Of a DNA stretch of 64,000 bases, positions 11,105 through 23,737 are shown piece by piece. The notes below the pieces were generated by a model that worked only from the letters and a program-made list of their open reading frames with translations, made no database searches and was not told where the DNA came from. The stretch is from the NCBI GenBank assembly GCA_016584305.1, contig JACEEZ010020549.1, positions 37,501 to 101,500 of the forward strand. The letters are read 5' to 3'. The position numbers and the translations under genes are program-made. Position 1 is the stretch's first letter. Every line of letters begins with the position of its first letter. The DNA comes from Chionoecetes opilio. Lineage: Eukaryota > Arthropoda > Malacostraca > Decapoda > Majidae.

Positions 11105-11593
11105 TGTAGCCAATATAGTTTAATCTGCTGTAACTTTTTTGTTTTTCCTTTATTTAACGATCTCGCCTGTTTTAGGATATACTGTTTTATTTGTTTATTC
11201 CATCATTCTATTTTATTTTAGTTCACCATTTCCTTTTGTCATACACACATTTCGTTGTGCCATGTTGTTATGATAATAATTCTTTACCATCAATATGTTT
11301 CTCATTATTATGTTAAGTAGTTTGATAAACAGCGTATGATTGTCATAAGAGTTATATATATAAAATGTCACATGAATATATGTACAAAGCTAAATTTGAA
11401 TATATCAGAGAAAGACAAGTCAATTGGTTGTCTTATTAACCTATACCTGGCTAAGAGGTTAAGTTTTAAGGGAGGATTAAACCGCCGAGATAACTCGGTT
11501 TGCCAATTACTCTTAAAGGACTTACCACTGCGGAGCTAACACCTTCGTTTGAGTCATTACCGCCACATGCCAGTATGGGTTAACAAGGCAACA
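11105..11593 (+). repeat. 3' LTR
   Basis: Begins TGTAGCCAATATAG after a purine-rich run (CTAGGGGAGGAGTAT, the likely polypurine tract) and ends GGCAACA. Its last 233 bp match the truncated 5' LTR. It directly abuts a minus-strand SINE fragment. Confidence 0.85.
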
Positions 11594-11808
11594 ACGCCTG
11601 TGATTAGAGGCTCATGCCGCCCCCCTGTGTTCTGCGATACACTCGCAAACGAAGGTAGAATTAATGGGCAGCATGTGGGTGTTCTTAGGCCACTCGACTC
11701 GACTAGTGCAGAAAGTTTTAAGTGGATTTAAGTTCTCATCGGGTATCGAACTTGGATCACCGCAAACGCAACTCGGAGACGCTAACCACTCTGCTACCGC
11801 CTCCCCAT
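11594..11808 (-). mobile_element. tRNA-derived SINE, 5' part
   Basis: On the minus strand it begins ATGGGGAGGCGGTAGCAGAG at 11808, with box A TAGCAGAGTGGTTAGC and a degenerate box-B region near 11740. It runs through the body to ...GAGCCTCTAATCACAGGCGT at 11594. The copy at 57358 continues for another ~140 bp beyond this point. The cut coincides exactly with the LTR end, suggesting that the Gypsy element landed inside the SINE. Confidence 0.85.
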
Positions 11809-12229
11809 GTATTGATCTCATCTCCCCCTCTGACAAACAAATTGTTCAATCATCGAGTAAATAGTGGAAGTACGAGCTCGCTGGGAATCAGCTGTAGCAA
11901 ACCGAGGTGAGGGAAGGAAGGAGAGGTAGAGGATGGAAATGAAAGGGGGGAGAGGGAGGGAGGGAGGGACAGACGGTGGGAGGAATCGTCAGCGAGAGAA
12001 AAAAAGGTTGATTCAATTTAACACCTTTTCGATTTGATTTAGCCTGGGAACGCGCACGCCGATCCGACCCGTCATCGAACAGGACATCACTGCTTGTCAG
12101 GACTGTCCTAGGGATCCTCTGGTCCCCTACCCCGCAACCGAGTCCTCCCCTTCCTATTTCTCTTCTCCTCCCCCCCCCCCCCATCCTCCCAATACCTGTC
12201 ATAGAGAGAAACAAACCATTGAGGCAGTG

Positions 12230-12230
<1 letters not shown>
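11809..12230. other. Unassigned DNA, no gene seen
   Basis: Contains a purine-rich stretch (11906-11970, GGGA-rich) and a C-run at 12169-12183. No supported gene. Confidence 0.45.
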
Positions 12231-12275
<45 letters not shown>

Positions 12276-12289
12276 TATATATATGTATA

Positions 12290-12344
<55 letters not shown>

Positions 12345-12369
12345 TAATATATATATAATATTATATATG

Positions 12370-12415
<46 letters not shown>

Positions 12416-12488
12416 TATATATAATAGTATATATATATATTATATATAGTATATATATATTATATATAATATATATATAATATATATA

Positions 12489-12522
<34 letters not shown>

Positions 12523-12525
12523 ACA
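12231..12525. repeat. (TA)n followed by (TG)n
   Basis: Interrupted TA repeat with occasional TATAATA breaks, turning into (TG)n at 12498-12521. Further (TG)n tracts occur near 12845-12885 and 13147-13190 in otherwise unassigned DNA. Confidence 0.93.
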
Positions 12526-13715
12526 GGGAATAAAGGGGAAGAGGGAGGAGAGGCCTGTACTTTTTACCACAAGTGTCGAGTTACACATTTCTCCCTCCGG
12601 CCAGCATTTGGAATGGAGGAAAGGATGGGTAGATCAGTGTTCTTCAAACTTTTTTGACCTTGGCTCAAACCTCACACATACCACACACCTCATATTTTGC
12701 TCAAGAGGGACAAAAATAATTAGCGAAAATCTCAAGCTTTGAGCTCCCAATCTGAAGTGTGTAAAATATTAGGACAGTGTGCCACAGGACAGTGTGTTAT
12801 GTGTGTCAAATATTAGGACAAATACTTACAATAAGTATTTGGACAGTGTGTGTGTGTGTGTGTGTGTGCGTGCGTGTGTGTGTTGTTCATGGTCTTGTCC
12901 ACGCCAGTCGGACACGAGATCGCCAGTTTCCCTTTCCTGGTGCGAGCTTGGAGCTCATTATTATCGATCTTTCGGCAATGCTGGGACTTCACACACACCA
13001 CACCCCTATCCCTTTGCTCCAGGGGGAGAGTAACCGCCAAAAAAATTTCAGAGAAAAATCCCCGGGAGCAGTGAGTATTCGAACCGGCTACCAAAGAATG
13101 GCAGGCCAAGACGCTATCAACTTGACCATCGTGGCGGTGTCCAATACGTGTGTGTGTTGTGTGTGTGTGTGTGGTGTGTGTGTGTGTGCGTTTTGATATA
13201 ATGAGAAGAGAATATATAATTTAAGTACAAGAGGATCATCCAATCAGGTTGATCAACGATTTACTACTTGTTGGGTTTGACCTCAATTAACTACGACGTC
13301 TATAGGCCTTTTTGTCCTTCACCTACCGTCAGCAGCTCACACCTTTACCAGGAGATATTATATCCACCTTCTTACGTTCTGGGGAAGGTGAATCAGTTTT
13401 GTATGGAATGGAATGGCATTATAATCGCAAAAAAACAGGAGTGACAGATTGATGTATTCGGTGATGAAAATCTTTGTGAGTGCACAAATAAGCTATTGAT
13501 TCACCTTAATTAATAATATTTCGGCACAACATTTTCTTTTCCTCAGCGTAACAAAAGGACGGAATGCTAACCCCTGTTGTCATCTGAACCGCATCTCCTT
13601 TCGACCTTGACTTGACGCTGCTGCAGAAGTCACTGGCGCACACATGTGGTCGTCCATAACAACTGGATTTGAAAAATGCTGCCAAGCACCGAATCACACT
13701 AGCCAACATTATCTG
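12526..13715. other. Unassigned DNA with a near-duplicated motif
   Basis: Two similar segments (near 12655-12735 and 12955-13050) share a CACACACC...CTC(A/C)AGGG pattern, suggesting an old duplication. No reading frame with recognised similarity. Confidence 0.4.
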
Positions 13716-13719
13716 TTAG

Positions 13720-13762
13720 AATATATATATGATTATTATTATTATATAATCTATATATATAT

Positions 13763-13797
<35 letters not shown>

Positions 13798-13826
13798 TAA
13801 ATATATATATATATACAATATATATA

Positions 13827-13884
<58 letters not shown>

Positions 13885-13889
13885 TAATC
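13720..13889. repeat. (TA)n microsatellite with ATT head and TCTG tail
   Basis: ATT triplets at 13731-13745, then interrupted TA repeats, then (TCTG)n at 13900-13925. Open frames through it are isoleucine/tyrosine repeats only. Confidence 0.93.
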
Positions 13890-13965
13890 TCAAAAATGTG
13901 TCTGTCTGTCTGTCTGTCTGTGTCTGTATGTTCGTTATAGACTCAGCTACAGATGGCCAAAACCC

Positions 13966-14281
13966 CACATGCCGCACATATTTGGAATCCTCATGACCCA
14001 GCGGAGAACATAGGCTATGTTTCGATGGGGCGTGGCCGACCCTGGTGGGCGTGGGCAAGCAAAAACAGGCTGTGATGGTGGCGGTGAGCGGGATGTGATC
14101 GCGACGTTGAGCTCCGCGGGTGGTACATGCCGCACATATTTGGAATCCTCATGACCCAGCGGAGAACATAGGCTATGTTTCGATGGGCGTGGCCGACCCT
14201 GATGGGCGTGGTCAGCAAAAACAGGCTGTGATGATGGCGGTGAGCGGGATGTGATCGCCACGTTGAGCTCCGCGGGTGGTG
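13966..14281. repeat. Two tandem copies of a 158-bp unit
   Basis: CCACATGCCGCACATATTTGG...GAGCTCCGCGGGTGGT is repeated twice head to tail with only a few differences. It reads open on the minus strand in both copies, but the frame has no recognised domain. High similarity implies a recent duplication. Confidence 0.88.
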
Positions 14282-14546
14282 CCAGGAGGGAAGGGAGGTG
14301 AGAGCGAAAGTACCGTATACCACCGACTGCCATGGCGGCCACACTCCCTCCTATCGTCCTTTTTCTCAATTCCCCCGCCACCTACAATATCCACAAGCCT
14401 TCAGCTGATACCTTATTCATATAGAGGCATTATAGCTGGTGTGAGGCAGGTAAACACACTCCAAATAAGCAAGATATTGGATGAAATGTGAGGGTAGGTC
14501 GAAGTGATGGCAACAGAGGACTCGCCCGAGCTACATACATACACAC

Positions 14547-14600
14547 ACTTATATATATATGTATATATACATATAATATATATATAATATATATATATAC

Positions 14601-14634
<34 letters not shown>

Positions 14635-14700
14635 ATAATTATATATATATATTATATTATATAATATATATATATATAATATATATACATATATATATAT

Positions 14701-14738
<38 letters not shown>

Positions 14739-14748
14739 TATATAATAC
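14547..14748. repeat. (TA)n microsatellite
   Basis: Interrupted TA repeat. It ends immediately before the 5'-truncated LINE. Confidence 0.94.
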
Positions 14749-14803
14749 ATACACGCCCAACATTCTTGATCTTTTCCTAACTACTAACCCTTCTGCTCAC
14801 TCT

Positions 14804-15199
14804 GTGAAACTATTCTCTCCGTTGGGTTCCTCCGATCACAATCTTATTTCTGTAACCTGTCCTATCGCTCCGGTACCGTCTTGGGACCCATCTAAGAGGA
14901 GGTGCTTCTGGCACTTCAACTCAGCTAAGTGGGAAGACCTACGGCAGTACTACTCTGATTTTCCATGGAATGATTACTGCTTCCATGTCAAAGACCCATC
15001 TCTTTGTGCAGAGCGCATAACTGAGGTCGTAGTCTCTGGCATGGAGGCGTACATTTCACACACTTTCTCTAATCCTAAAGCCCGTCAACCTTGGTTTAAC
15101 TCTGCTTGTTCTCATGCTGTCCGGATAGAGAGGTGGCTCACAAACGGTACCGTAAGCATCCAGCTCCTGAAACTCATGCTCTATATATTTCTGCCGTAA
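14804..15199 (+). pseudogene. LINE ORF2: endonuclease C-terminus and linker
   Basis: Contains the SDHN motif that ends the AP-type endonuclease domain of non-LTR elements, about residues 9-12 of this open stretch, then a tryptophan-rich linker ([13 protein letters not shown]). The frame is open for 131 residues and then breaks. The upstream catalytic part is absent, so it could not nick DNA. Confidence 0.82.
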
Positions 15200-15329
15200 T
15201 TATGCCAAATCTTTACTTCAACTTACCAAAAACTCTTTCCTTCATAGAAAATGTCAAAATCTTTCTGAATCAAATCCTCTCGTGACTTCTGGCATCTAGC
15301 AAATAACATCTCTAACAATTTTCTTCTGC

Positions 15330-16130
15330 ATCTTTCCCTCCTATGCTTCACCAGATGGCTCCACAACGTGTCTCATCTACTTCCAAAGCTGAACTCTTCG
15401 CTCAAACCTTTGCTAAAAATTCCACTCTGGTTGATGAAGGGCTTGTTCCTCCTTCTCCTCCACCCTCTGACTATATTATGCCTGTCATTAAGATCCTCGG
15501 AATGATGTTTTCTTTGCCCTTTCTGGCCTAGATCCTCGGAAGGCTTACGGTCCTGACGGAGTCCCTCCTATTGTTCTCAAAAACTGTGCTTCTGTGCTTG
15601 CACCTTGCCTGTCAAAATTTTCCATCTTTGTCTATCTACTTCCCCCTTTTCCTTTCTTGCGGGAATTTTGCTCACATCCAACCTTTTCCCTAAGAAGGGT
15701 GACCGTTTAACCTTCAAACTACCGTCTTATAGCTTTGACTTCCTCCCTTTTCAAGTTTTTTAATCTATATTTTGATAAAAGTTTCTTAAGATCTATCTGC
15801 TCAAAATTTCTATCGTCGTCGTAGGGTTTTCCCGAAAAGGGCGATCTTTTGGGATCTTCTGCTTTCCTAATTGGGTTTTTTTTAAATTTGGGGTTTTTCG
15901 GTGAAACTTTTGTTTTTCCCTTGACATTCAAAAGCTTTGATAGAGTCTCACAAATCTTTTTTTCCAAACTCCCCTCTTGGGTTTCTACCTTTCCTCGTAC
16001 CTTACAATTTTCCCTTTTAAAAACCGTTCTATTGAGTACTGTAGACGAACTTTGTTTTTCCCTCCTAAATTATCAATAGGGGTTTCCCGGGGTTTCTTCC
16101 TATCACCCACCCTCTTTCTATTTTCTTAAT
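15330..16130 (+). pseudogene. LINE ORF2: reverse transcriptase, heavily corrupted
   Basis: AYGPDGVPPIV near 15550 is the N-terminal palm motif; SNYRLIALTS near 15720 follows. At 15824-15990 the region equivalent to 57163-57290 is recognisable, but many bases are replaced by copies of a neighbouring base, giving homopolymer runs. The catalytic region after about 16050 is not readable. Whether this is decay or poor sequence cannot be told from one copy. Confidence 0.75.
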
Positions 16131-17085
16131 GACCCTTCTAATTCTAACTCAAACCCCTATCCACCCTACGTGAGATTTCCCCTGCATTTTAAGTTTTTTT
16201 ATTGACGTCCAACTCAAAAAGGAATAAGTGATTCACGGAGAGATGCCACCGAGCGCCAACTTCTGATCTTTCTATAATTTTGATTGGGGCAAAACAAAAA
16301 CCCTTTTTTTGTTCAATTTTCAAAAAACCCCAATTTTTTCACCTACTACTCGACAAAAAACCCACCCAAAAGCATTTCCCCCCTTCTTCAATGACACTCA
16401 AGTCTCTTTCTTTTACAATGAACATTTACGACATCTTTACTAAAAAAATTTAACTGGAAATCCACATTCATCTCTTGCTAAAACAGCTTCTAAGAATTAG
16501 GTGTCCCCGTGGCGTCTGCGTTTCTTTTTTTTTCTCCCTCTCAAATTTCTTCTCTTACAGGGGCCTTATCCGCCCCGTATGGAGTATGGTTTTACAGTTT
16601 GAGGAGGATCCCCTCATACAGCCCCTAAACAGGGTTTTAGTCGAAAGCTTTCGTCTCATCAATCCCTCCTCTGACTGAGTCTCAATCTTTAAAACACCGC
16701 CGCAATTTGTTCTCTTGCTCTCTTTTACCCTTATTTTCATGCTCACTGCTCTTCTGAATTCTAACTGCATCCTTCCCCCCCTCCCCCGGGCCTCGCTGCA
16801 CAAAATTTTTTTTCTCATTTCATCCCCCATTCTTTTTTTTCCAATGCAGGAGTTAATCATATTTATTCTTTTATCCCTTTCCTGGTAAACTCTGGAACCT
16901 TTTTCCCGTTTTTTTTTTCCATTTCCTAGACTTTAAAACTTTTTAAGAGAAGAGTAACAAGACACCTTCCCAATAAATTGGCTCACTCTCTTTTTTTTTT
17001 ATTCTCTTACTGTCTTCATTATAGGGACGGCAAATAAGCGGGCTTTGGTTTCCCATTTTTTTGTGCCCATGGCCATTCTTTTTTA

Positions 17086-18417
<1,332 letters not shown>

Positions 18418-18422
<5 letters not shown>

Positions 18423-18811
18423 GGGAATATATCTCCGTAGGTGTAAGCAGGTAAATGATAGGTAAGTGGACTGCTTTTGGAGTTATATTAAGGTACTGGT
18501 AACACGTATTTACAAAGGTAGTTGGAGTGGCACGTCCTCCCACCTTGAAGATTGTAGGTCGTCTGGTGCGTGGGCGGTTGGCTTGCGTCCCCGCTGGCTC
18601 TTACCATGCGCGGGAAACATTATTATTATATGTTTATTAGTCGTAAGTCTCGTACACTTGGTAACTGCGAGATGTTTCCCTAGAAGGGATTCCTATAATT
18701 ATAGGAATCCCTTCTAGGGAAACATCTCGCAGTTACCAAGTGTACGAGACTTACGACTAATAAACACAGACACAATAATAATTAAACTACATACAACAAT
18801 AATATCCTACA
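18418..18811 (-). repeat. Probable 3' LTR (internally shortened) of the large minus-strand Gypsy element
   Basis: Begins TGTAGGGGAATATATCTCCG and ends ATATCCTACA, with the same termini and orientation as 36564-38088. The first ~150 bp and last ~150 bp match that copy closely, but about 1.1 kb of its middle is missing, and one arm has become a perfect palindrome. The position beyond the integrase on the minus strand fits a 3' LTR. The gap between gag-pol and this LTR is long (23.7 to 18.8 kb), so a solo LTR of the same family is the alternative. Confidence 0.6.
18631..18766. repeat. Perfect 68-bp palindrome, no spacer
   Basis: Bases 18631-18698 are exactly reverse-complementary to 18699-18766, centred on AATT. 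The related LTR at 36564-38088 contains only the right arm, so the left arm is an inverted duplication of it. Confidence 0.92.
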
Positions 18812-18908
18812 TAGGCTCGGTCTCGCTACCGAGATGTCCTCATCTCGACAAAAGGAACTGAACAATGGAGATGGGATCAACCGAGGGGACACATAAGAAA
18901 TGGGCACA

Positions 18909-19031
<123 letters not shown>

Positions 19032-19039
19032 ATATCAAA

Positions 19040-22000
19040 ATAGAAAAGAGGGGGAAACCAGGGGAAAGGATTCGTACTCGTAAAAATTATGGGGGAAAAC
19101 AAAAATTTTGGGGAAATACCGGCTGGTACAGAAAAACATATGAGTACAAAAAATAAATAAAAATATATTGAGACATAAAATATGTACAAATTTACAGAAA
19201 AACATCATAAGGCATGGAAAAAAGAAAAAAGGAAATTTTTACCTCACACTACTACGAAGGGAAAAAGGAGGGCCCAAGGGCTGAGGTGCTGGAGAAGCAA
19301 TAGTATAAGTAAGTAAAGTAGTAAATATTATTTCTATATAAAATTTCAGAAGTACAGAATTTTAAAAAACATAAAAAGAAAATGTCTGTCGAGCCGAAGC
19401 TCCCTGACAGGCGATATAATTTTTAAAAAGGTGCATTTAACATGCCTAAACCCTAGCCATAGAAAAATTTTCCTTTACGTCAGCTATGAATGTAGTAAAA
19501 AAAAAAAAAAAATAGTTGTGAATTATTTGTTATTACATAACTTATACAAATGCAATAATAATAAAAAATAAAATAATAAAAAAAATAAATAAAAAAAAAA
19601 GTAGTTTGTTTGCAATGGTTTACATTACTACATGTCGAAAAAATCTCGCTAAGAATTTTGAAATATGAAATTTTTATTTCCCCTTTGAATGCTAAATAGT
19701 TTTTTGTTTTTTAAATGAAGCTTTTAAAATTTTTTAAATGTTGAAAATTGGGGCCTAAAATAAAATACTGTTTTTATATAAAACGTTTGAACGTGGACAA
19801 AAAAAATCTACATTATTTCTTCTAGTCTGAGAAGATTGTCAATAAATTTAAAATTTATTCCCGTATAACGCAAAAACATTTTTAAATCAATAATAAAGAA
19901 AAGTATTTGTGTATGAATCGAATGTTAACTTTTTCATTGAAGAAATAATTTCAGTGACAGAGAAAATTTGCATAAGAAAAGTACATCTGAAACTTTCTTC
20001 TGAGCTATTTTTACCTTATTAGAATTTTGGCCATGTGCTGCCCAGAGGGACACACAGTATTTTAATGAGGGTAACACAAGGTATAGAAATACAAGTAATG
20101 CATCTACAGAAAGATTGTAACGTATTTGTACTTATTCCCAAAAATTTTTGAGATTTTCATACAAACCTTTATTGCAATTTCCGTTCAGATTTTATCTATG
20201 CAAACACCTAGGAATTTTGGTGTTTTATCGATTTAATGTATCCCCTTTCTAACTGAAATGGGGGAAAAATATTTTTTGGATCTTTTCGAAAAAAATAAAA
20301 TTAGTTTTAGAAACTTAATTTTTAATTTTTACTTTTTTATCCATTGAGATACTAAATTCAATTCTGTATTTTTTTTAAATGTGGGGAATTGATTTTTTTG
20401 TCAGCAGAAAGAGGTTTGTATCGTCGCATATAAATATATTGAAATTTTAAGCTGCATTAATTATTCATTTATATTTGAAAAAAAAAATTTGCCATTTTGA
20501 CCCCTTGTGGTACACTCGGATATAGAAAAAATTGGGTATCTTTATTAAAAAAAACAGATTGTGACGTTACAGAGGTAACTCGAAAAATTTGTAACAGTAC
20601 CCCCCTTATCCCGACATTTTTTAATTTTATCTAAAAAAAATACAATGATTTAAGATCAAAGCTTTGGAAAATCAAGAAAACCCCAAAACCACATAAAGTT
20701 CTCCTCCAAAAAGTATACACATAAGCCCAAAGTTTATATAGCATTTTCTTTTGAGTGATTTCCTAAAGCCTTTTTATTTTTATTAATAGGTTATTTTTCA
20801 AGGTAGTTATTTAAAAAAACGTGACGCAAAAATTTTTTCAATATTTTACTGAAAGCGGTAATTAAAATTGGCCTGTAATTGTTGTGCGCATCTGTTCCCA
20901 GACTTGAAAAAGGGAAATGAGGGCTTTTTTTAAATGATCAGAAAATTGCCTCTTTTTATTTTAATTAATAATAAAATTTTAAAGGGAAGCCAAGATTCAC
21001 ATGAATTTTCATTTTTAGGAGAAATTTCACATATCCTGGAAAATTAGATTTTGGGCCTTTTAAAAATTATTGATTACTTCGGCGGTTTTGGTTGGGGTCA
21101 TTCCCTGAAAAGGGGGGGGGGGGTGGTTTAAGTCCCTCTATAATGCGTAAAAAGAATTTGATTCTAAATTACCAAGATTAATAAAATGTTCATTAAAGAC
21201 GGAGATTTTTAGGAAAAGGTGGATCAAATGATATTGTATTATTGGCTTATTGGTTTTGCCTAAAGGGAGTTTATGGTATTCCAATGGGTTTTGGGTTTTC
21301 CTTGTTTATTTTTTAGCTTTTTTTTTATAATATTCATTTTTGGAAATTTTTAAGTTTATTTAAGTTGTTTTTATTTTCCCTGTATGTTTTTTTTTTTAAT
21401 TAGGGGCCCATTTCCCTTGTAGTCTTCCCAAACCTGTATTTTTTTTAAGTAATGCCCCTTTTTTGGGGGAGGAGTGATATATGGGCTTAAGACGTGCTTA
21501 TTTCTTACAGAATTTTCTTTTTGGGAAAAAGTGTCTTAAAATATTTTTTTTGAATTCTTTTGAAAAAAAACAAAAGGATTCGGTGGGAAAATTACATTGT
21601 AATCGTTATTCCATTTACCTTTTCTAAACATAACTAAAGTTATTGAGGGCAGAGTCTTTATACATCTCTTATCGAGAATGCGGGGGATCACTACTGCATT
21701 TTTTGAATTGTGATATTCGGGAAAAAAGGGTCTGAAATATTGAATTAATTATATATTTCCCGAATTTCCCTCTGCTTGTTTTGACCATATGTGGTCAAAA
21801 ATTGTGGCGGTTGTATCGTGACTCGGTTTAGGTTTTTGTGGTCAAAGTAAAAAAAGAAAATGAATAATTTGATTCAAAATTCCCGAAAATAATGTCCTGC
21901 ATTTTAACAAAACTAAATTTAAATCACCAAAGCAAAAATGCCCTTTAAATTTTTTTTTTTTACCTAAAATAAATATCCCTAACCCGCTTTATAAATTATC

Positions 22001-22559
22001 TATGTGCCACTCGGGGGATTAAAATACATAATAATAATGTTTTCTTATATAATTGTGTTTTGAAAAAAAATACATCTATAAATTTTTGTACTTTTTAAAA
22101 ATTTACAAGAGCTTGGAATCTAACAACAGAAATGTCAAGGCTACACCCCCACCATTTTGTTCCTAAAATTAGTGAAATTTTGTAGCCTGGCAACTGGTAA
22201 GGGGAAAAAAGGTGAGGCTCGCTAATTTTTGTAAGACCAAGGAATTAAATTTTAAGTTTAATTACAAGAACAGTATCGATAAAGGATTGCAAAATTTGTA
22301 GGGAAAGACCGTATATTCAGAGTTTGGATGGTAACTTCATTGTTGCTAGGTAATGAAACATTGTCCCGATGAATGTATCGATCTAGGAAACTTTATGTGG
22401 CTAAATTGTGTGTAAAGATATTAACATTCAAGTTGCCGTTATATTACCTAGCTTAAAAAAAAATCAAGTCATTAATATCTTTTGATGTTGGGGAAATCAT
22501 TGTGAGACTGAGAAAATATAAAAAATAAAAGTAGCCTTTTAAAAAGCCCTAGTTACAGT
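19040..22559. other. AT-rich stretch without supported gene, doubtful base quality
   Basis: 3.5 kb of strongly AT-rich sequence dense in A, T and G homopolymers (for example a G-run at 21113-21122). No frame over 60 residues with recognisable similarity. If the LTR at 18418 is the true 3' LTR, this would be the degraded 3' part of that element. I cannot confirm that. Confidence 0.4.
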
Positions 22560-23190
22560 ATAGTAGTAAGGGGTATCAGTAGGGTTTGCATAATATAAAT
22601 AATATCAGTAGTAAACAAAAGTATTGTTGGGAACGTAGCAGTAGCTGAAGTAGAAAACTATAGTGTGGCATAGGAGTAGTAACCATTGTTAGTACCGTAT
22701 TAAATAGTGATAGCAGTAGTAAGAAGTAGTAGCATAGCAGTAAAGTAGTAGTATAGAGTTTTAGCAGTAGTGGAAGTAGAATAGTTTTTTTTAGGAAGAA
22801 AGCGATTTTATGAAAGCAAAAGTAGTATAAAATAGCAGCATCAAAAAAAATATTATGTTTTTCAGGGAGGAGCCTAGTAATGGGGAGCACAGTAGTAGTA
22901 ACAAAACAGACAGTAAAGGAAAGTAGTAGTAGTGGGGGTTTTGGTAGTATAAAAATAGTAGTAGTAGAATAAAATTAGTAGCAGTACAAGTAGTAGGGGT
23001 TGAGAGTTGTGGAATATAGAGTAGAGATTGTAAAATTTGTAGTAAGTAGAGTAGAGTAAAAAAGTATAAGGGTAATTAGTACTAGTGAACATTAACGTAA
23101 CAATAATAGTAGCAATGAAAGTTGGGGAAAGATAGGATAGCAATAGTACGTAACAGTAAAAATGAGACAATAGTAGTAATAATATTTGTG
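22560..23190. repeat. Degenerate (GTA)n trinucleotide repeat
   Basis: GTAGTAGTA-type triplets interspersed with variants over about 600 bp. Minus-strand open frames here are leucine/tyrosine-rich artefacts of the repeat. Confidence 0.8.
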
Positions 23191-23324
23191 GCGGTATATG
23201 GAATGGAAATAAAAACAATAAAATTAATTGGCCATAGGGAAATAGTAATATAGTTGCCATTATGACATGAACTTATCTATTTCGTTATGCGGTTCCTGAG
23301 AGCCCTCTGGATAAAGACCCTGTA

Positions 23325-23579
23325 GTGTTCACCAATGCTCCCTGGTCCATCACTGGTTCCCGCTCGTCACCCCTTTCAGTACCTTCAGGTGGCTTGTCCC
23401 GTACTATCACTGACAGCACCAGCACCCGTACTCCCTCGCGCGCACCGTCAGCCAAAGGGACCCATCGCCGTGGCAGAAACTGCTTTCCCTCTGACGTCGC
23501 AGCACCAGCCGTAATGGTACGCCGCCGCTACGTCTCCACGAAGACGGTGTCCCACCAAGCCAGCACCTACGTGGGGTGA
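23325..23579 (+). CDS. Unidentified 84-residue open frame in a GC-rich island
   Basis: A GC-rich 300-bp island in otherwise AT-rich DNA. The frame is serine/threonine/arginine-rich with no motif I recognise. The opposite strand is also partly open, and the minus-strand Gypsy pol ends about 160 bp to the right. It may therefore be the tail or 3' untranslated part of that element instead of a gene. The composition change is real; the coding call is weak. Confidence 0.2.
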   Translation: MFTNAPWSITGSRSSPLSVPSGGLSRTITDSTSTRTPSRAPSAKGTHRRGRNCFPSDVAAPAVMVRRRYVSTKTVSHQASTYVG

Positions 23580-23737
23580 GCCCGCAGCGGGCCCGAGGAT
23601 GACGATCGTGGTCAATTTCTGTCCCGAATTAGAGTCGTGTGGGTCCGGAAGAGGACTACTTTGCCGCTTCCCTGGCCTTTTTCATTAAGGGGAACTGTTT
23701 TTCTTTATTTCCCATTGAGCAGGACAAAGGTCTTCAT

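Larger units (their letters stand above)
7283..11593 (+). mobile_element. Ty3/Gypsy LTR retrotransposon, plus strand, decayed
   Basis: Defined by a direct repeat (7283-7515 and about 11360-11593) around protease, reverse transcriptase, RNase H and integrase similarity in the order typical of Ty3/Gypsy. The 3' LTR is complete (489 bp, TG...CA). The 5' LTR lacks its first ~255 bp, where Helitron copy B begins. Gag is nearly absent. Pol is broken by several frameshifts and by a SINE-like insertion, so the copy cannot be autonomous. Confidence 0.88.
14752..17123 (+). mobile_element. Jockey-like non-LTR retrotransposon, copy A, 5'-truncated
   Basis: The coding part starts inside the endonuclease ([14 protein letters not shown] near 14756; SDHNLISVT near 14830), continues through the linker (14900-15340) and reverse transcriptase (15530-16130), and reaches the C-terminal region (16600-16960). 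It ends in a 35-base poly(A) at 17089-17123. The window holds two relatives: 46473-49160 on the minus strand and 57030-57885 on the plus strand. Truncation at the 5' end and a poly(A) tail are usual for this class. The clade name is from motif resemblance only. Confidence 0.85.

Noticed and set aside
21600..21780. Possible LINE reverse transcriptase in the AT-rich stretch
   Set aside because: A few residues suggested the N-terminal RT motif, but neither frame nor order could be followed in this low-quality region.
23325..23579. Host protein-coding exon
   Set aside because: No recognised motif, both strands partly open, and it adjoins the end of a retroelement; kept only as an unidentified low-confidence frame.
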